Shown here: piece after piece, positions 46,743 through 56,458 of the stretch
How the letters are laid out: each line of letters starts with the position of its first letter
How positions within the stretch are numbered: the stretch's first letter is position 1
Position numbers and translations under genes: made by a program
Notes under the pieces: generated by a model
What the model saw: only the letters and a program-made list of their open reading frames with translations
Told to the model about the DNA's origin: nothing
The model's database searches: none
Source of the DNA: Thermoplasmata archaeon
Lineage (GTDB): Archaea > Thermoplasmatota > Thermoplasmata > Lutacidiplasmatales > UBA184
Assembly (NCBI GenBank): GCA_022750115.1
Contig: JAKIWI010000008.1
Coordinates: forward strand, 1-64,000
DNA: 64,000 nt
Direction: 5' to 3'

Positions 46743-47183
46743 ATGGGGCCGAATTCGAGGCCTCGACCGGTGGCGTCCAAGCGGAAACCGATGCGCAGCT
46801 CCGCCGCCCGGCCGAAGCCGAAGAGTCCGCCTCGCCCAGCCCCCGCGAAACACGCGAAAGCCCCCGCCAAGCCCCCGAAGAAGCCGGCTCCGAAAGCGAC
46901 TCCCAAGGCTCCCGCCAAGCCCGCGGCCAAAGCGCCCGCAAAGCCCCCCGTTAAGCCGTCGGGAAAGAAGCCCGCACCCGCCCCGGTGGAGCCGCCGACG
47001 GCGATTCCATTGCGCGGGGATGGCCGACGCCACCTCCTTTCGCTCTCGTTCCTCCGGGACGGTGACGAGTTCCTCGCGCGGCTCGAGACCGACGCCGGCC
47101 AGATCACCGAGTTGAAGAACCGGTCCCTCGACCAGCTCCTGACGCTCGTCGCGGGCGAGCTCGAAGACCTTCTCGAAAAGTAG
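46743..47183 (+). CDS. Small protein with H1-like Lys/Pro/Ala-rich N-terminal tail
   Basis: PKPKSPPRPAPAKHAKAPAKPPKKPAPKATPKAPAKPAAKAPAKPPVKPSGKKPAP then a ~60-aa globular end; CATAAATA upstream. Confidence 0.7.
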   Translation: MGPNSRPRPVASKRKPMRSSAARPKPKSPPRPAPAKHAKAPAKPPKKPAPKATPKAPAKPAAKAPAKPPVKPSGKKPAPAPVEPPTAIPLRGDGRRHLLSLSFLRDGDEFLARLETDAGQITELKNRSLDQLLTLVAGELEDLLEK

Positions 47184-47190
47184 CGCCGGC

Positions 47191-47754
47191 TCAGCCGGTC
47201 GTCTCGAACCGGTCGAAGAACCCGCGGCCGACCAGGTACTGGGCGCTGTGCCCCGCGTTGTCCGAGAGTTCGACGAGCTCGGTCGCCTCGAACCCGAGCA
47301 GACCTCCCGGGTATCGGTGGACGATCCGCGTGGAGAGCGTCGGAGGGGCCGGCCATCGGCGGCGCCGACCGAGCCGGTCGGTGATGACGACGCCCTCCGT
47401 CGAGAAGGTCGCCCCCTTGGGAGCGCGGAGAATCGTGACGAAGGCGCCGACGGCGCCGAGGAACAGCGTGACGATCAAGAGCCAGGCGTAGACGGTCGAA
47501 TTGTGGGCGACTCCCGGCGCCGGGGAGGTCGCCGCGAGCGCCGCGAACAGGATGAAGATGAAGACCAGCGCGGTACCGAACATCACGTAGAGTCGGTACG
47601 CCCGGCCACTCCCGGCGTGGTTGGGCTCGAAGTCGCCGTGGGCACCGATGTCGGCGTCCCAGAACCTTCGACCGGCTTCGTCGGGATCGGTCGCCTTGCG
47701 GGGGAGGCCCTCGGCGGGCTTACGGGCGATCCGGACCGGGCGGGGGCTGGCCAT
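47191..47754 (-). CDS. Two-TM membrane protein
   Basis: [22 protein letters not shown] and [21 protein letters not shown]. Confidence 0.65.
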   Translation of the reverse strand: MASPRPVRIARKPAEGLPRKATDPDEAGRRFWDADIGAHGDFEPNHAGSGRAYRLYVMFGTALVFIFILFAALAATSPAPGVAHNSTVYAWLLIVTLFLGAVGAFVTILRAPKGATFSTEGVVITDRLGRRRRWPAPPTLSTRIVHRYPGGLLGFEATELVELSDNAGHSAQYLVGRGFFDRFETTG

Positions 47755-47819
47755 CCAGTCGAGTTCTAGGGCAGCGGTGGCCCGATAAACTTGACGACGG
47801 AGTCCGCCTTCGGGGCCCC

Positions 47820-48230
47820 GTGACGAGTGCGACCGAGTACCTGTGGTTCGAGACGAAGACCGAGCGAGCGTTCGTGCGGATCACGGACCGGGTCCGCGAG
47901 GTCGTGCGGAAGAGCGGCGTCCGCGAGGGGATGGTGCTCGTCTCCGCGATGCACATCACGGCGGCCGTCTACGTGAACGACAACGAGTCCGGTCTGATCT
48001 CGGACATCGAGGCGTGGGCCGACCGACTCGCCCCGCCCGGCGACTACGCGCACCACCGTACGGGCGAGTCGAACGGTGACGCCCACCTGAAGAATCTCCT
48101 GCTCGGTCACCAGGTCATTCTTCCGATCACGAAGGGCGACCTCGACCTCGGCCCCTGGGAGCAGGTGTTCTACGCGGAATTCGACGGGCGGCGACGGAAG
48201 CGCGTCGTGGTCAAGGTCCTCGGCGAGTGA
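47820..48230 (+). CDS. YjbQ/UPF0047 family protein
   Basis: [36 protein letters not shown]...[41 protein letters not shown]. Confidence 0.92.
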   Translation: MTSATEYLWFETKTERAFVRITDRVREVVRKSGVREGMVLVSAMHITAAVYVNDNESGLISDIEAWADRLAPPGDYAHHRTGESNGDAHLKNLLLGHQVILPITKGDLDLGPWEQVFYAEFDGRRRKRVVVKVLGE

Positions 48231-48251
48231 ATCCGAGCCGGCGGGGGCGGT

Positions 48252-50834
48252 CTACCGGGCGAGGCGGCGTCGGTAGACGACGACGGCCACGAGCGCCATC
48301 AGCACGATCGCTCCGGCCGCGAGAAGACCGAGTTCGGTGGCGGTAAGACCCCCTCCCGAGTTCGATGTTGCGGCGGAGGGAGGGCACGAAAGCGTTGGCA
48401 GCTGTACCGATAGCGGTGCCGTGATCGTGGTCCCGTTCGCGTCGACCACGGTCACGATCGGCCCGAACGTCCCCGAGACCGCAGCGTAGGTGTGGTTCGA
48501 CACCGGCCCATGCTGCACGGGCGCGCCGTCTCCGAAGGTCCAGGTCTCGGTATCGGCGCCGACCCCGCCGGAGGCGTTGGCGGTCAGCCGGACTTGCGTG
48601 CTCCGGGGGTGGCACTGTTGCACGCCCACGATCGCGAACGGATGCGCTGCCAGCGGCGGCGGCGGTGGGGTCGGTGCGACCGAGGTGGTGGCGACGACGA
48701 CGGAGGTCGTGACGACGACGCCGAACCCGTCGCTCACGGTCGCGTTCGCGGTGAAGTTCCCCGCGAGCAGGTAGGTGTGATTCACGATCGGCCCGGACGC
48801 GGCCGCCGACGCGTCCCCGAACGACCATTGGACGTTGTACGGGGCGAGCCCCCCGAAGGGGATGGCCGTGAGTTGCGTCGTGAACGGGGCCGGTCCGTAT
48901 CCCGGGGAGGCCATCGCCCCAACCGTGAGGAGAGGGAGGACGTGGATCGAGACGTTGGCGACCGCGTACGCTCCGCCGGATTCGGAGAGATTGAGGACGA
49001 CGGCGAACCATCCCCCGACGGCGAAGGTGTGGAGAATGGCCGCACCCGAGCCGCCGGAATGGTCGCCGAAGTCCCAGGTCCAATTGTAGGGAGCTCCGCT
49101 TCCGTTCACCTGGCTCCCGTTGAAGCGGACCGAGAGCGGCGCCTCGCCGAAGACGGTCGAACTGTGGATGAACGCCCGAAGGACCGGAGGTGGTCTCGTG
49201 GTCAGGACCGTGACATTCAGGTGTCGGACGACTCCGGCGGAGTCGGTGACCGTAAGTCGGCCGCTGTGATTGCCCGGGACCTGGAACGTGTGGAGGACGG
49301 TCGCCGCGGAGGAGGTTCCTCCGTCGTCGAACGACCACGCGAACGTGTACGGGAGCATTCCGCCCGTGGCGTTCCCTCGGAAGAGACCCGTCGCCGGCGC
49401 GGTGGTCGCGTTCGGGATCGAGCCGTTTGCCGCGATGGCGAAGGGGAGGCCGTAGGCGTAGAGGTGACCGCCGCCGGAGTCCCCGACCGGCACGAAGAGC
49501 CGGCCGTTCGCGACGACGGATTCCCCGTCGATGGTGGCCCCCGGGGGCGTGGCGTTCCACAGGGGCTTGCCGCTCGCGGCGTCGAGGGCGTACTCGGTCG
49601 CCCCCGCGCCGACGTAGACCAGCCCGTTCGCGGTCGTGAGCGAGGGGTAGATGATGCCCCCCGCGAGGTTCGTTTGCCACTTCACCGAACCGTTCGAGGG
49701 GAACACGGCGTACACGACCCCATACAGCCCGGCCAAGTAGAGGGTCGTTCCGTCGAACGCCCCTCCGGAGAAACCGCCGCCGGTATTGAGGGACCAGGCC
49801 GGGGACCAGTTGGTCGCGGTGACGTTCGAGCGATTGAACGCGTAGGCGACCCCGTTCTTGTTCGTGGCCACGACCAACGGCGGTCCGGTGGAGGGCGTGA
49901 CGAGCGTCGCCGTGGACCCAAAGTCGGAGTCGGATCCGACCACGTTCGGGACCTGCCAGTACCCCCGGACGCTGAGGTCGGTCGCGTTGAGGGCGACCAT
50001 CGATTCCGAGTACTTCTGGGCCGTACCCGGGTCGTTGCCGGTCGTCACCCACAGCGTGTTGGTCAACGGGTCGGCCGTCGCCGTCGTCCAGATCGAGGTG
50101 CCGACATGACCGGGCGCCACGGCGTGCCACGTATGGTTCGCCGTGTGGTTGCCCGTGAGGTTGACCTGGAGGAGCGACCCTGGGATCAACGGGCTGTCGA
50201 AGCAACTCGCGGTCCCGATGTAGAGCGAGTGGCCGAAGACGAGCGCGCTCGCCCAGTCGTAGTAGCCGTTCACTCCCGCCCCGGCGAGGAACGACCAGTC
50301 GACCGAGCCGTTCGAGGCGTTCAGCGCGACCCAGGTTCCGTTCGGAGCGCCCAGGTACAGACTACCGTTGGAGTACGCGGGCGTGGAGTCGATCCCTCCG
50401 ACCGAGCAACTGGTCGTCGTGTTGAGGTAGCTCGCCCACCGTTGGGTGCCGTTCGACGCCTCCACCGCGTACTCGTACGCCGCCCACGAACCGACGTACA
50501 CGGTCCCGTTCACGACGATCGGGGCGCTGCTGAGGCTCCCGTTCGAGGCGAAGCTCCAGACTTGGGTGAGGTTCGATACGTTGCTCGGAGCGATCGTGCG
50601 CTCCCACGGATTCGACCCGGTATGGGTCGGTCCGCCCATGTATTGGGCCCAGTTGACGGGGCCCGCGGCCACCGATGGGCGGGCAGGTGGAGGGCGGAGC
50701 GCCGTCGAGTGCCCCGGAAGCGCTGTCGGGTGGGGGAGTCCAGCGCGGACGCCGCCAGTCCCGGGAACGAGGGTCGCGAGAAGGACGACGGCGACCAGCG
50801 CCGCCGTGAGCGCGTGCGATGTTGGGCCCCGCAC
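48252..50834 (-). CDS. Exported PQQ-like beta-propeller plus PKD-domain protein with C-terminal TM anchor
   Basis: Repeated WxxxxN..GSLYLGAPNGTWVALNASNGSVDWSF blades, then PKD motifs YTFAWSFDDGGTSSAATVLHTFQ, YNWTWDFGDHSGG, YNVQWSFGDASA, then GLLAAGAIVLMALVAVVVYRRRLAR. Confidence 0.88.
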   Translation of the reverse strand: MRGPTSHALTAALVAVVLLATLVPGTGGVRAGLPHPTALPGHSTALRPPPARPSVAAGPVNWAQYMGGPTHTGSNPWERTIAPSNVSNLTQVWSFASNGSLSSAPIVVNGTVYVGSWAAYEYAVEASNGTQRWASYLNTTTSCSVGGIDSTPAYSNGSLYLGAPNGTWVALNASNGSVDWSFLAGAGVNGYYDWASALVFGHSLYIGTASCFDSPLIPGSLLQVNLTGNHTANHTWHAVAPGHVGTSIWTTATADPLTNTLWVTTGNDPGTAQKYSESMVALNATDLSVRGYWQVPNVVGSDSDFGSTATLVTPSTGPPLVVATNKNGVAYAFNRSNVTATNWSPAWSLNTGGGFSGGAFDGTTLYLAGLYGVVYAVFPSNGSVKWQTNLAGGIIYPSLTTANGLVYVGAGATEYALDAASGKPLWNATPPGATIDGESVVANGRLFVPVGDSGGGHLYAYGLPFAIAANGSIPNATTAPATGLFRGNATGGMLPYTFAWSFDDGGTSSAATVLHTFQVPGNHSGRLTVTDSAGVVRHLNVTVLTTRPPPVLRAFIHSSTVFGEAPLSVRFNGSQVNGSGAPYNWTWDFGDHSGGSGAAILHTFAVGGWFAVVLNLSESGGAYAVANVSIHVLPLLTVGAMASPGYGPAPFTTQLTAIPFGGLAPYNVQWSFGDASAAASGPIVNHTYLLAGNFTANATVSDGFGVVVTTSVVVATTSVAPTPPPPPLAAHPFAIVGVQQCHPRSTQVRLTANASGGVGADTETWTFGDGAPVQHGPVSNHTYAAVSGTFGPIVTVVDANGTTITAPLSVQLPTLSCPPSAATSNSGGGLTATELGLLAAGAIVLMALVAVVVYRRRLAR

Positions 50835-50894
50835 GGGAGGGGGACACGGAGCCGTGGGATGAAGCAGCCGGGCGCCCCGGTGTCTCGGCCCTGC

Positions 50895-52004
50895 CTACGC
50901 TTCGAGGCTCGGGTCGACGGTGCCGGGGGCGGCGACCGCGGACGGCTTCGGGTGCGGCTTCGAGAGGTCCACGAGCGGGACCTTTCGGGCGATTTCCCGG
51001 GCCATGGCGGAACAGCTCGAGGGAGCGACGGGTCGGTCGGTGTACCCTGGCAGGGCGAGGTCGTAGGTGACGACCTTCTTCTCGGCGACCGTCTCCCAGA
51101 CGGCGCGCCAGACCCGTTCGGCCGCCTCCTCGTTTCCCAGGTGTCGGAGCAGGAGCTCGATGCAGAGGATCTCGGCGACGGGGTTCGCCTTGTCCTGGCC
51201 GGCGTACTTGGGCGCCGAGCCGTGGACCGGCTCGAACAGGGCGATCGAATCGCCGAAGATGGCGCCCGGAGCGATTCCGAGCCCGCCCGCCAGCCCCGCG
51301 CACAGGTCGGAGAGGATGTCCCCGAACAGGTTGGTCGTGACGATGACGTCGTACTCCGACGGCTTCTTCACGAGCTGCATCGCCATGTTGTCGACGAGCC
51401 GCTCGTCGCTCGGGATGTCGGGATAGCGGGCCGCCATCTCGCGGAACGCCGTCTGGAACAGCGCGCCGGTCGTCTTCATGATGTTCGCCTTGTGGACTGC
51501 CGTCACCTTGCGGCGCTTCTGGGCGCGGGCGAGCTCGAACGCGAATCGGACGATCCGGTCCGACGCCTTGCGGGTGATGACGTTCACCGTCTCGGCGGCC
51601 GAGTGGTCGCGGTCGACCCAGTGCTCCACGCCCGAGTAGAGCCCCTCCGTCGCCTCCCGGACGACGATGAGGTCCGTCTCGGGGAACCGGGTCCCCTCGC
51701 CCGCGATCGCGCGGGCCGGTCGAACCGAGGCGTACAGGTCGAGCTGTTGGCGCAGCGCGACGTTCACCGAGCGAAAGCCGGATCCGATCGGAGTGGTGAT
51801 CGGCCCCTTGAGGGCGATCTTGTTGCGCTTGATTGAGTCGAGAACAGCGTCGGGGAGCGGAGTGCCGCTCGCACGGATCGCGCGCTCGCCGGCATCGACG
51901 ACCTCCCACTCGAGGTCGACACCCGTCGCGGCGGCGACGAGCTTGGCCGCGTCCGTGACCTCGGGACCGATCCCGTCGCCGGGGATGAGCGTGACCTTCA
52001 CCAT
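50895..52004 (-). CDS. Isocitrate/isopropylmalate dehydrogenase family
   Basis: [18 protein letters not shown]...[16 protein letters not shown]...[17 protein letters not shown]...[24 protein letters not shown]. Confidence 0.93.
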   Translation of the reverse strand: MVKVTLIPGDGIGPEVTDAAKLVAAATGVDLEWEVVDAGERAIRASGTPLPDAVLDSIKRNKIALKGPITTPIGSGFRSVNVALRQQLDLYASVRPARAIAGEGTRFPETDLIVVREATEGLYSGVEHWVDRDHSAAETVNVITRKASDRIVRFAFELARAQKRRKVTAVHKANIMKTTGALFQTAFREMAARYPDIPSDERLVDNMAMQLVKKPSEYDVIVTTNLFGDILSDLCAGLAGGLGIAPGAIFGDSIALFEPVHGSAPKYAGQDKANPVAEILCIELLLRHLGNEEAAERVWRAVWETVAEKKVVTYDLALPGYTDRPVAPSSCSAMAREIARKVPLVDLSKPHPKPSAVAAPGTVDPSLEA

Positions 52005-52062
52005 GGTCGTAGGGGTCCCTCGGCGCCGTCCACCCGAGGGCCGCTTTAACGGGTGCGGAGGT

Positions 52063-52992
52063 TCACGCGGCGGCCTTCGGGAGCTTCGCGAGGACGCGCC
52101 GCATTACGGCGTCCCGGACGGGCTCCTCCACGACCTCGTTCGACCACACGACGATCACGCCGTCCCAGGTGGTCGGTCCGACGTCGCTGACCTCGATGTG
52201 CGGTTCCGGGCAGCCAGGGATCGGCGGGTGGGCCTTCGTGTACTCTCCGAGCGCCTCCTCGAGGCGGGCGATCGGCACCTTTTGGTCGAACGTCATCCGG
52301 ATCCGGTAGCTCCGCGGGCTCGGGTGGCTGAGGTTGACGATCAGCGCGCCGAGGAGCACCTGATTCGGGATCTTCGCTGGCCGGCCGTTGTCGAGCCTGA
52401 GGTCGGTGTAGATCAGCCCGATGTTCCGCACCACTCCCGTGTAGGTCGGGTAGAGGAGCTCGTGCGGGTAGGTCGGCGCGAGCGCCCCGTAGTTCTGGGT
52501 GATGACGCCCACCCGGTCGCCCTCCCGGAACGGGGTGGCGACCGCCATGAGGACGCCCGCGAGCACGTTGGCGAGCACCGTCTGGGCCGCGAGTCCGATG
52601 ACGATCCCCGCGAACGCGCTCGAGACCAGCAGGCTCGAGGCCGAGACCCCGAACAGGTTCAACAGCGCGGCCGTCGCGCCCATCGCGATCAGGATGTTGA
52701 CGATCAGCCGGACCGCGCCGATGTGACCGAAGTTCCCGATGTGCTCGAGGTAGCTCCGGATCGCGGTCCCGAACAGGACGGCGACGACGTAGGCGAGGAA
52801 CAGCACCGCGCCCGCGTCGAGCGCCTTCCAGTAGAGCGGGTTGATCTGGCCGAAGACGTAGGAAACGAGGACCAGGAGCGTGTAGAGGGCGAGGCCCACG
52901 ACGAAGACGGCCGCCAGCCGGAAGCCGAGCCTCAGGTTGGGCGCGGACCGGTCGGGCGCCGCCATCGGCGGTCCGGAGTTCTCATCGGCCAT
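52063..52992 (-). CDS. mscS: Small-conductance mechanosensitive channel (MscS family)
   Basis: [41 protein letters not shown]...[27 protein letters not shown]. Confidence 0.92.
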   Translation of the reverse strand: MADENSGPPMAAPDRSAPNLRLGFRLAAVFVVGLALYTLLVLVSYVFGQINPLYWKALDAGAVLFLAYVVAVLFGTAIRSYLEHIGNFGHIGAVRLIVNILIAMGATAALLNLFGVSASSLLVSSAFAGIVIGLAAQTVLANVLAGVLMAVATPFREGDRVGVITQNYGALAPTYPHELLYPTYTGVVRNIGLIYTDLRLDNGRPAKIPNQVLLGALIVNLSHPSPRSYRIRMTFDQKVPIARLEEALGEYTKAHPPIPGCPEPHIEVSDVGPTTWDGVIVVWSNEVVEEPVRDAVMRRVLAKLPKAAA

Positions 52993-53023
52993 AGGGTTTG
53001 CCGACGGCGAACGGTGACGGCAT

Positions 53024-53051
53024 AAGATTTCTTATAGTTCTAAGAAATCTT
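53024..53051. promoter_or_regulatory. Perfect 11-bp inverted repeat with TATA-like sequence in the divergent mscS/orc1-like promoter region
   Basis: AAGATTTCTTA-TAGTTC-TAAGAAATCTT, ending 7 bp before the GTG at 53058. Confidence 0.75.
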
Positions 53052-53057
53052 GGAATC

Positions 53058-54227
53058 GTGTACGCCACACCGTTCCCCGCAGTCCTGACCCCCGATTGGC
53101 TCCCGCCCGTTCTCCCCGACCGGACGCAGGAGCTCGCCCAGCTCGCTCGAATGCTCGGCGACCCGTATCCCGCCAGCCCGCCCCCCTGGGTGGCCTCCGT
53201 CGTGGGCCCGAGCGGAGCGGGCACGAGTGCCACGGCCCGCCTCGCCGCCCGGCGGCTTCTCGAGGCGATCCGGAGGGAAGCGGGTGGTACGGCGCCCGCC
53301 ATGATCCGAGTCCGGGTCGCCGCGGCTCCCGGGACCGTCGGCGTCGCCGCTGGACTCCTCCAAGGTCTGGACAGCGGATTCGAGCCGCGAGGGTTTCCGG
53401 CGGCCGAGATCCTCGCCGGATTCCTCCGTCGGCTCTGCCGGGACAACCGCCCTGCGATCGTCGTTCTCGACGACATCGGCCCCGATGCCCCCGACCTCGT
53501 GCCCGTTCTCAGGGCGCTGACGGCGCCCGCGCGATTCCTTCCGGAGGGCGTGGAGCAGGCTCCGCCGATCTGGACGATCCTTGCTGGCCGGGCCGACGTC
53601 ACGGCAGCGTGGTCGCGCCTGAATAGGGCGGGGCTTCCCCGTGGGAACCGGGTAGAGCTCTCCCCCCCCACGCCCTCGGCGATCCGTTCGGCCATCCAGG
53701 ACCGGGCATCCCGCGCACTCGGGCGAGCCCCACCGGCGGACCTCGTTGAGAAGGTCGTCGCCCGAGCGCTTCGGGAAGACCGAGGCCTCGGTCGAGCCCT
53801 CGAGCTCCTCCGGCGCGAACTGCTCGGGACTCCTTCGCCCGGAACCATCCCCGCGGGCCCCGCCGGCGGACTCAGCCGAATTCGGGTGGAGCCACGGGTC
53901 TTCGCCGCCCTCGAACGGGCGACCCGCGGCCAGAGCGCGACGCTCGCCGAGATCCGAGCCTGGGAGGTCCGCCTCGCGGCCCGGGAAGGCGCCCGGCCGC
54001 TTCCCGCGACCACGCTGTGGCGGCGGATGGTGCGGCTCCAAGCGGCGGGAGTCATTCGGAGGGACGTGCGACCCGGAGGCCCCGGAGGCACCCGCTCGAC
54101 CGTGGAGCTCGTCGGTCCGGTGCCGTTCTACGCGCTCACGGACTCGGACCGAACTCGTCCAGGCGCTTCGGACCCGGCCGACGGGCCGGAGCGACGGCCG
54201 CTCGCGGATCGCTGGGTGCCGGCGTAG
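53058..54227 (+). CDS. Orc1/Cdc6-like AAA+ protein with altered Walker A
   Basis: PDRTQELAQLARML...VVGPSGAGTSATARLAARR...AIVVLDDIG...LVEKVVARALREDRGLGRALELLRRE...C-terminal winged-helix-like region. Confidence 0.7.
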   Translation: MYATPFPAVLTPDWLPPVLPDRTQELAQLARMLGDPYPASPPPWVASVVGPSGAGTSATARLAARRLLEAIRREAGGTAPAMIRVRVAAAPGTVGVAAGLLQGLDSGFEPRGFPAAEILAGFLRRLCRDNRPAIVVLDDIGPDAPDLVPVLRALTAPARFLPEGVEQAPPIWTILAGRADVTAAWSRLNRAGLPRGNRVELSPPTPSAIRSAIQDRASRALGRAPPADLVEKVVARALREDRGLGRALELLRRELLGTPSPGTIPAGPAGGLSRIRVEPRVFAALERATRGQSATLAEIRAWEVRLAAREGARPLPATTLWRRMVRLQAAGVIRRDVRPGGPGGTRSTVELVGPVPFYALTDSDRTRPGASDPADGPERRPLADRWVPA

Positions 54228-56406
54228 GGGGATCCGGTCCGCGCGCCCCGGCGCGACGGCCGCCGACTTCGGCGAGGACGGCCTTCGCGAGCGGTCGGGA
54301 CTTGAGGATCGACTCGAGGCGTTCGACGCTCGCGCCCTTCAGCGCTTCGCGGTCGGAAAACCCCGCACGGAAGAGCGCGCGACCCCGCATGCGCCCGATC
54401 CCGCGGAGCCGCACCAGGTCGAGTAACTCCTCGTTCACCCCGTAACGGACGCGGAGCGAGAGCTCGTCGATCGATCGGGCGGCGCGTCGCTGGAATCGGA
54501 CGGCGAGCCGGCTCGCCCCGAACAGAAGCCAGTCGGCGTCCTCGACCTTGGCCCGGACATCCCCTGCCCCGATCCCGTACTTCTCCGTGAGCTCGACGAG
54601 CGGCGTCTCCGAGACCCAGGCTTCGAGCACGCTCGCGGTCTTCAGGGTCGCGAGGAACAGGTCGAGGTCGAGTCGCAGCGGGTCCTCCTCGGGCTTGATC
54701 AGGAGTTCCGGCTCGAAATCCGTGAACTTGGCGAGCATGTCCGCCTCCTCGCCCCGGCGAAGGAACATCGGCGGAAGGTCGGGCGTGGCCGCCACCGCGG
54801 CCAGCAGCGAGAACGCCGACGGGTTCACGGGGGCGCGTTCGAGCGCCTGGCGGAGGACCACCGCGCTCATCGGGTCGAGGTAGAGCTCGCTCGTGAGGAG
54901 TCCGAAGGCCGTTGCGCGCAGCTCGGCGACCGGTTCGAGGAACTCGTGGTGCTCGAGGAACCTCCGGACGTTCTCGACGACGACGGAGAGTTCCCGGAGC
55001 TCGACCGTGTGTCCGAAAAAAGTGGCCGCGAAGAACTGCTCGAGCTCCGCCTCGTTCGAGACCTGCCCGCTCGCGACGAGGGCGAGCAGATGCATCCGGA
55101 GCGCGGGCTCCGCGGCGAGCCGGGATTGGACGCGCTCCGGGGGCGCCGAGAGGTAGTCGTCGAGGAACCGCTCGGCCTCCTCGGGGGTTCGGGCGAGAAG
55201 CAGAGCTTCGCCGGCGACATCGAAGCGTGGGCGGCCGGCACGGCCGCACATCTGCTGGATCTCCATCGCCGAGATCGGAGCCTGCATGCCGAGGCGGTCG
55301 TCGTAGCGGGTGGTGTCGCGGACGATGACCCGGCGGGCGGGGAGATTGATGCCGGCGGCCAGCGTCGGGGTCGCGACCAGCGCCTTCAGCACGCGGTCCT
55401 TGAACGCGCGCTCGACCACGCGTCGCTCCGGGTTCGTGAGCGAGGCGTTGTGGAACGCCACGCCGTCGGGGAGGAGGCTCGAAAGCCTCCGTGCCCCCTC
55501 GGTTTCCTCCTCCGAGACGGCGGAGAGGTCGTCCGCGGCAGCTCGAGCCGCGGTTTTCTCGGCCGGGCTCAACGTGGAGCGGACGGTAGAGGCGAGCGCC
55601 TGGGCGGTCTGGTCACTCGCACGGCGGGTGTTGACGAAGACGAGGGCCTGTCCGCCCCCTCGGATGACGTCGCGAACGAGTCGCGGCAGAGCCTCGGCCG
55701 TCCCGGGGACCTCTCGGACGGAGAGGTCGGTGAACATGATCCGACCGTCGTGGTACACTCCGCTCTTCAGCGGAACCGGGCGGAAGTCGCTCGCGATGTG
55801 GGCCGCCTTGAGCCAGTCCGCGATCTCCTGAGAATTCCCGACGGTCGCCGAGAGGGCCACGACCTGGAGGTTGGGACGCATCCGGCGGAGCCGGGTCAGC
55901 GAGACCTCGAGCGTCGGTCCCCGGTCGGGGTCGCGCATCAGATGGACCTCGTCTGCGACGACGGCGCCGAGGCGCTCGAGCCAGGGAGCGCGCTTTCTCA
56001 GGAGGCTGTCGGCCTTCTCGCTCGTCGCGACCAGGATGTCGAGGCCGTCCAACGTTGCGTTGGAGAGGTCGAAGTCCCCGATGGAAAGCCCGACCTTGAA
56101 CCCGAGCGGAGCGAACTCCTGGAGCTCGTCGAACTTCTCCTGAGCGAGCGCCCGCAACGGGACCAGGTAGAGGCCCGTGCCGCCCGCCCGGACGGCTCGC
56201 AAGAGCGCGAGGTAGGCGACGAGCGACTTCCCGCTCGCGGTAGGGCAGGCGAGGACGACGCTCTCGCCCCGGAGCACGGGCCCGAGCGCCTCGGCCTGGG
56301 GCGGATACAGCGACGCGATGCCGTCGGCCTCCAAGACAGCCCGGACGTCGTCCGGGATCGGTACGGAGGTGAGCGGACGCCGCTCGTCCGAGGAAGTTGC
56401 GGGCAT
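54136..56406 (-). CDS. hel308: Hel308-type Ski2-like DNA helicase
   Basis: SLYPPQAEAL, CPTASGKSLVAYLALLRA, VADEVHLM, VALSATVGN, TPTLAAGINLPARRVI, QMCGRAGRPRFD. Confidence 0.95.
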   Translation of the reverse strand: MPATSSDERRPLTSVPIPDDVRAVLEADGIASLYPPQAEALGPVLRGESVVLACPTASGKSLVAYLALLRAVRAGGTGLYLVPLRALAQEKFDELQEFAPLGFKVGLSIGDFDLSNATLDGLDILVATSEKADSLLRKRAPWLERLGAVVADEVHLMRDPDRGPTLEVSLTRLRRMRPNLQVVALSATVGNSQEIADWLKAAHIASDFRPVPLKSGVYHDGRIMFTDLSVREVPGTAEALPRLVRDVIRGGGQALVFVNTRRASDQTAQALASTVRSTLSPAEKTAARAAADDLSAVSEEETEGARRLSSLLPDGVAFHNASLTNPERRVVERAFKDRVLKALVATPTLAAGINLPARRVIVRDTTRYDDRLGMQAPISAMEIQQMCGRAGRPRFDVAGEALLLARTPEEAERFLDDYLSAPPERVQSRLAAEPALRMHLLALVASGQVSNEAELEQFFAATFFGHTVELRELSVVVENVRRFLEHHEFLEPVAELRATAFGLLTSELYLDPMSAVVLRQALERAPVNPSAFSLLAAVAATPDLPPMFLRRGEEADMLAKFTDFEPELLIKPEEDPLRLDLDLFLATLKTASVLEAWVSETPLVELTEKYGIGAGDVRAKVEDADWLLFGASRLAVRFQRRAARSIDELSLRVRYGVNEELLDLVRLRGIGRMRGRALFRAGFSDREALKGASVERLESILKSRPLAKAVLAEVGGRRAGARGPDPPTPAPSDPRAAVAPARRPGPKRLDEFGPSP

Positions 56407-56458
56407 GGGGCCGACCGAACCCCGTCGACCTGAAAGCCCTTGACCGAGCCCGGGGCAG

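Noticed and set aside
48492-51836. 1114-aa plus-strand ORF
   Set aside because: Antisense shadow of the PQQ/PKD surface protein and the isocitrate/isopropylmalate dehydrogenase; Arg/Gly-rich biased composition typical of GC-rich shadow frames.
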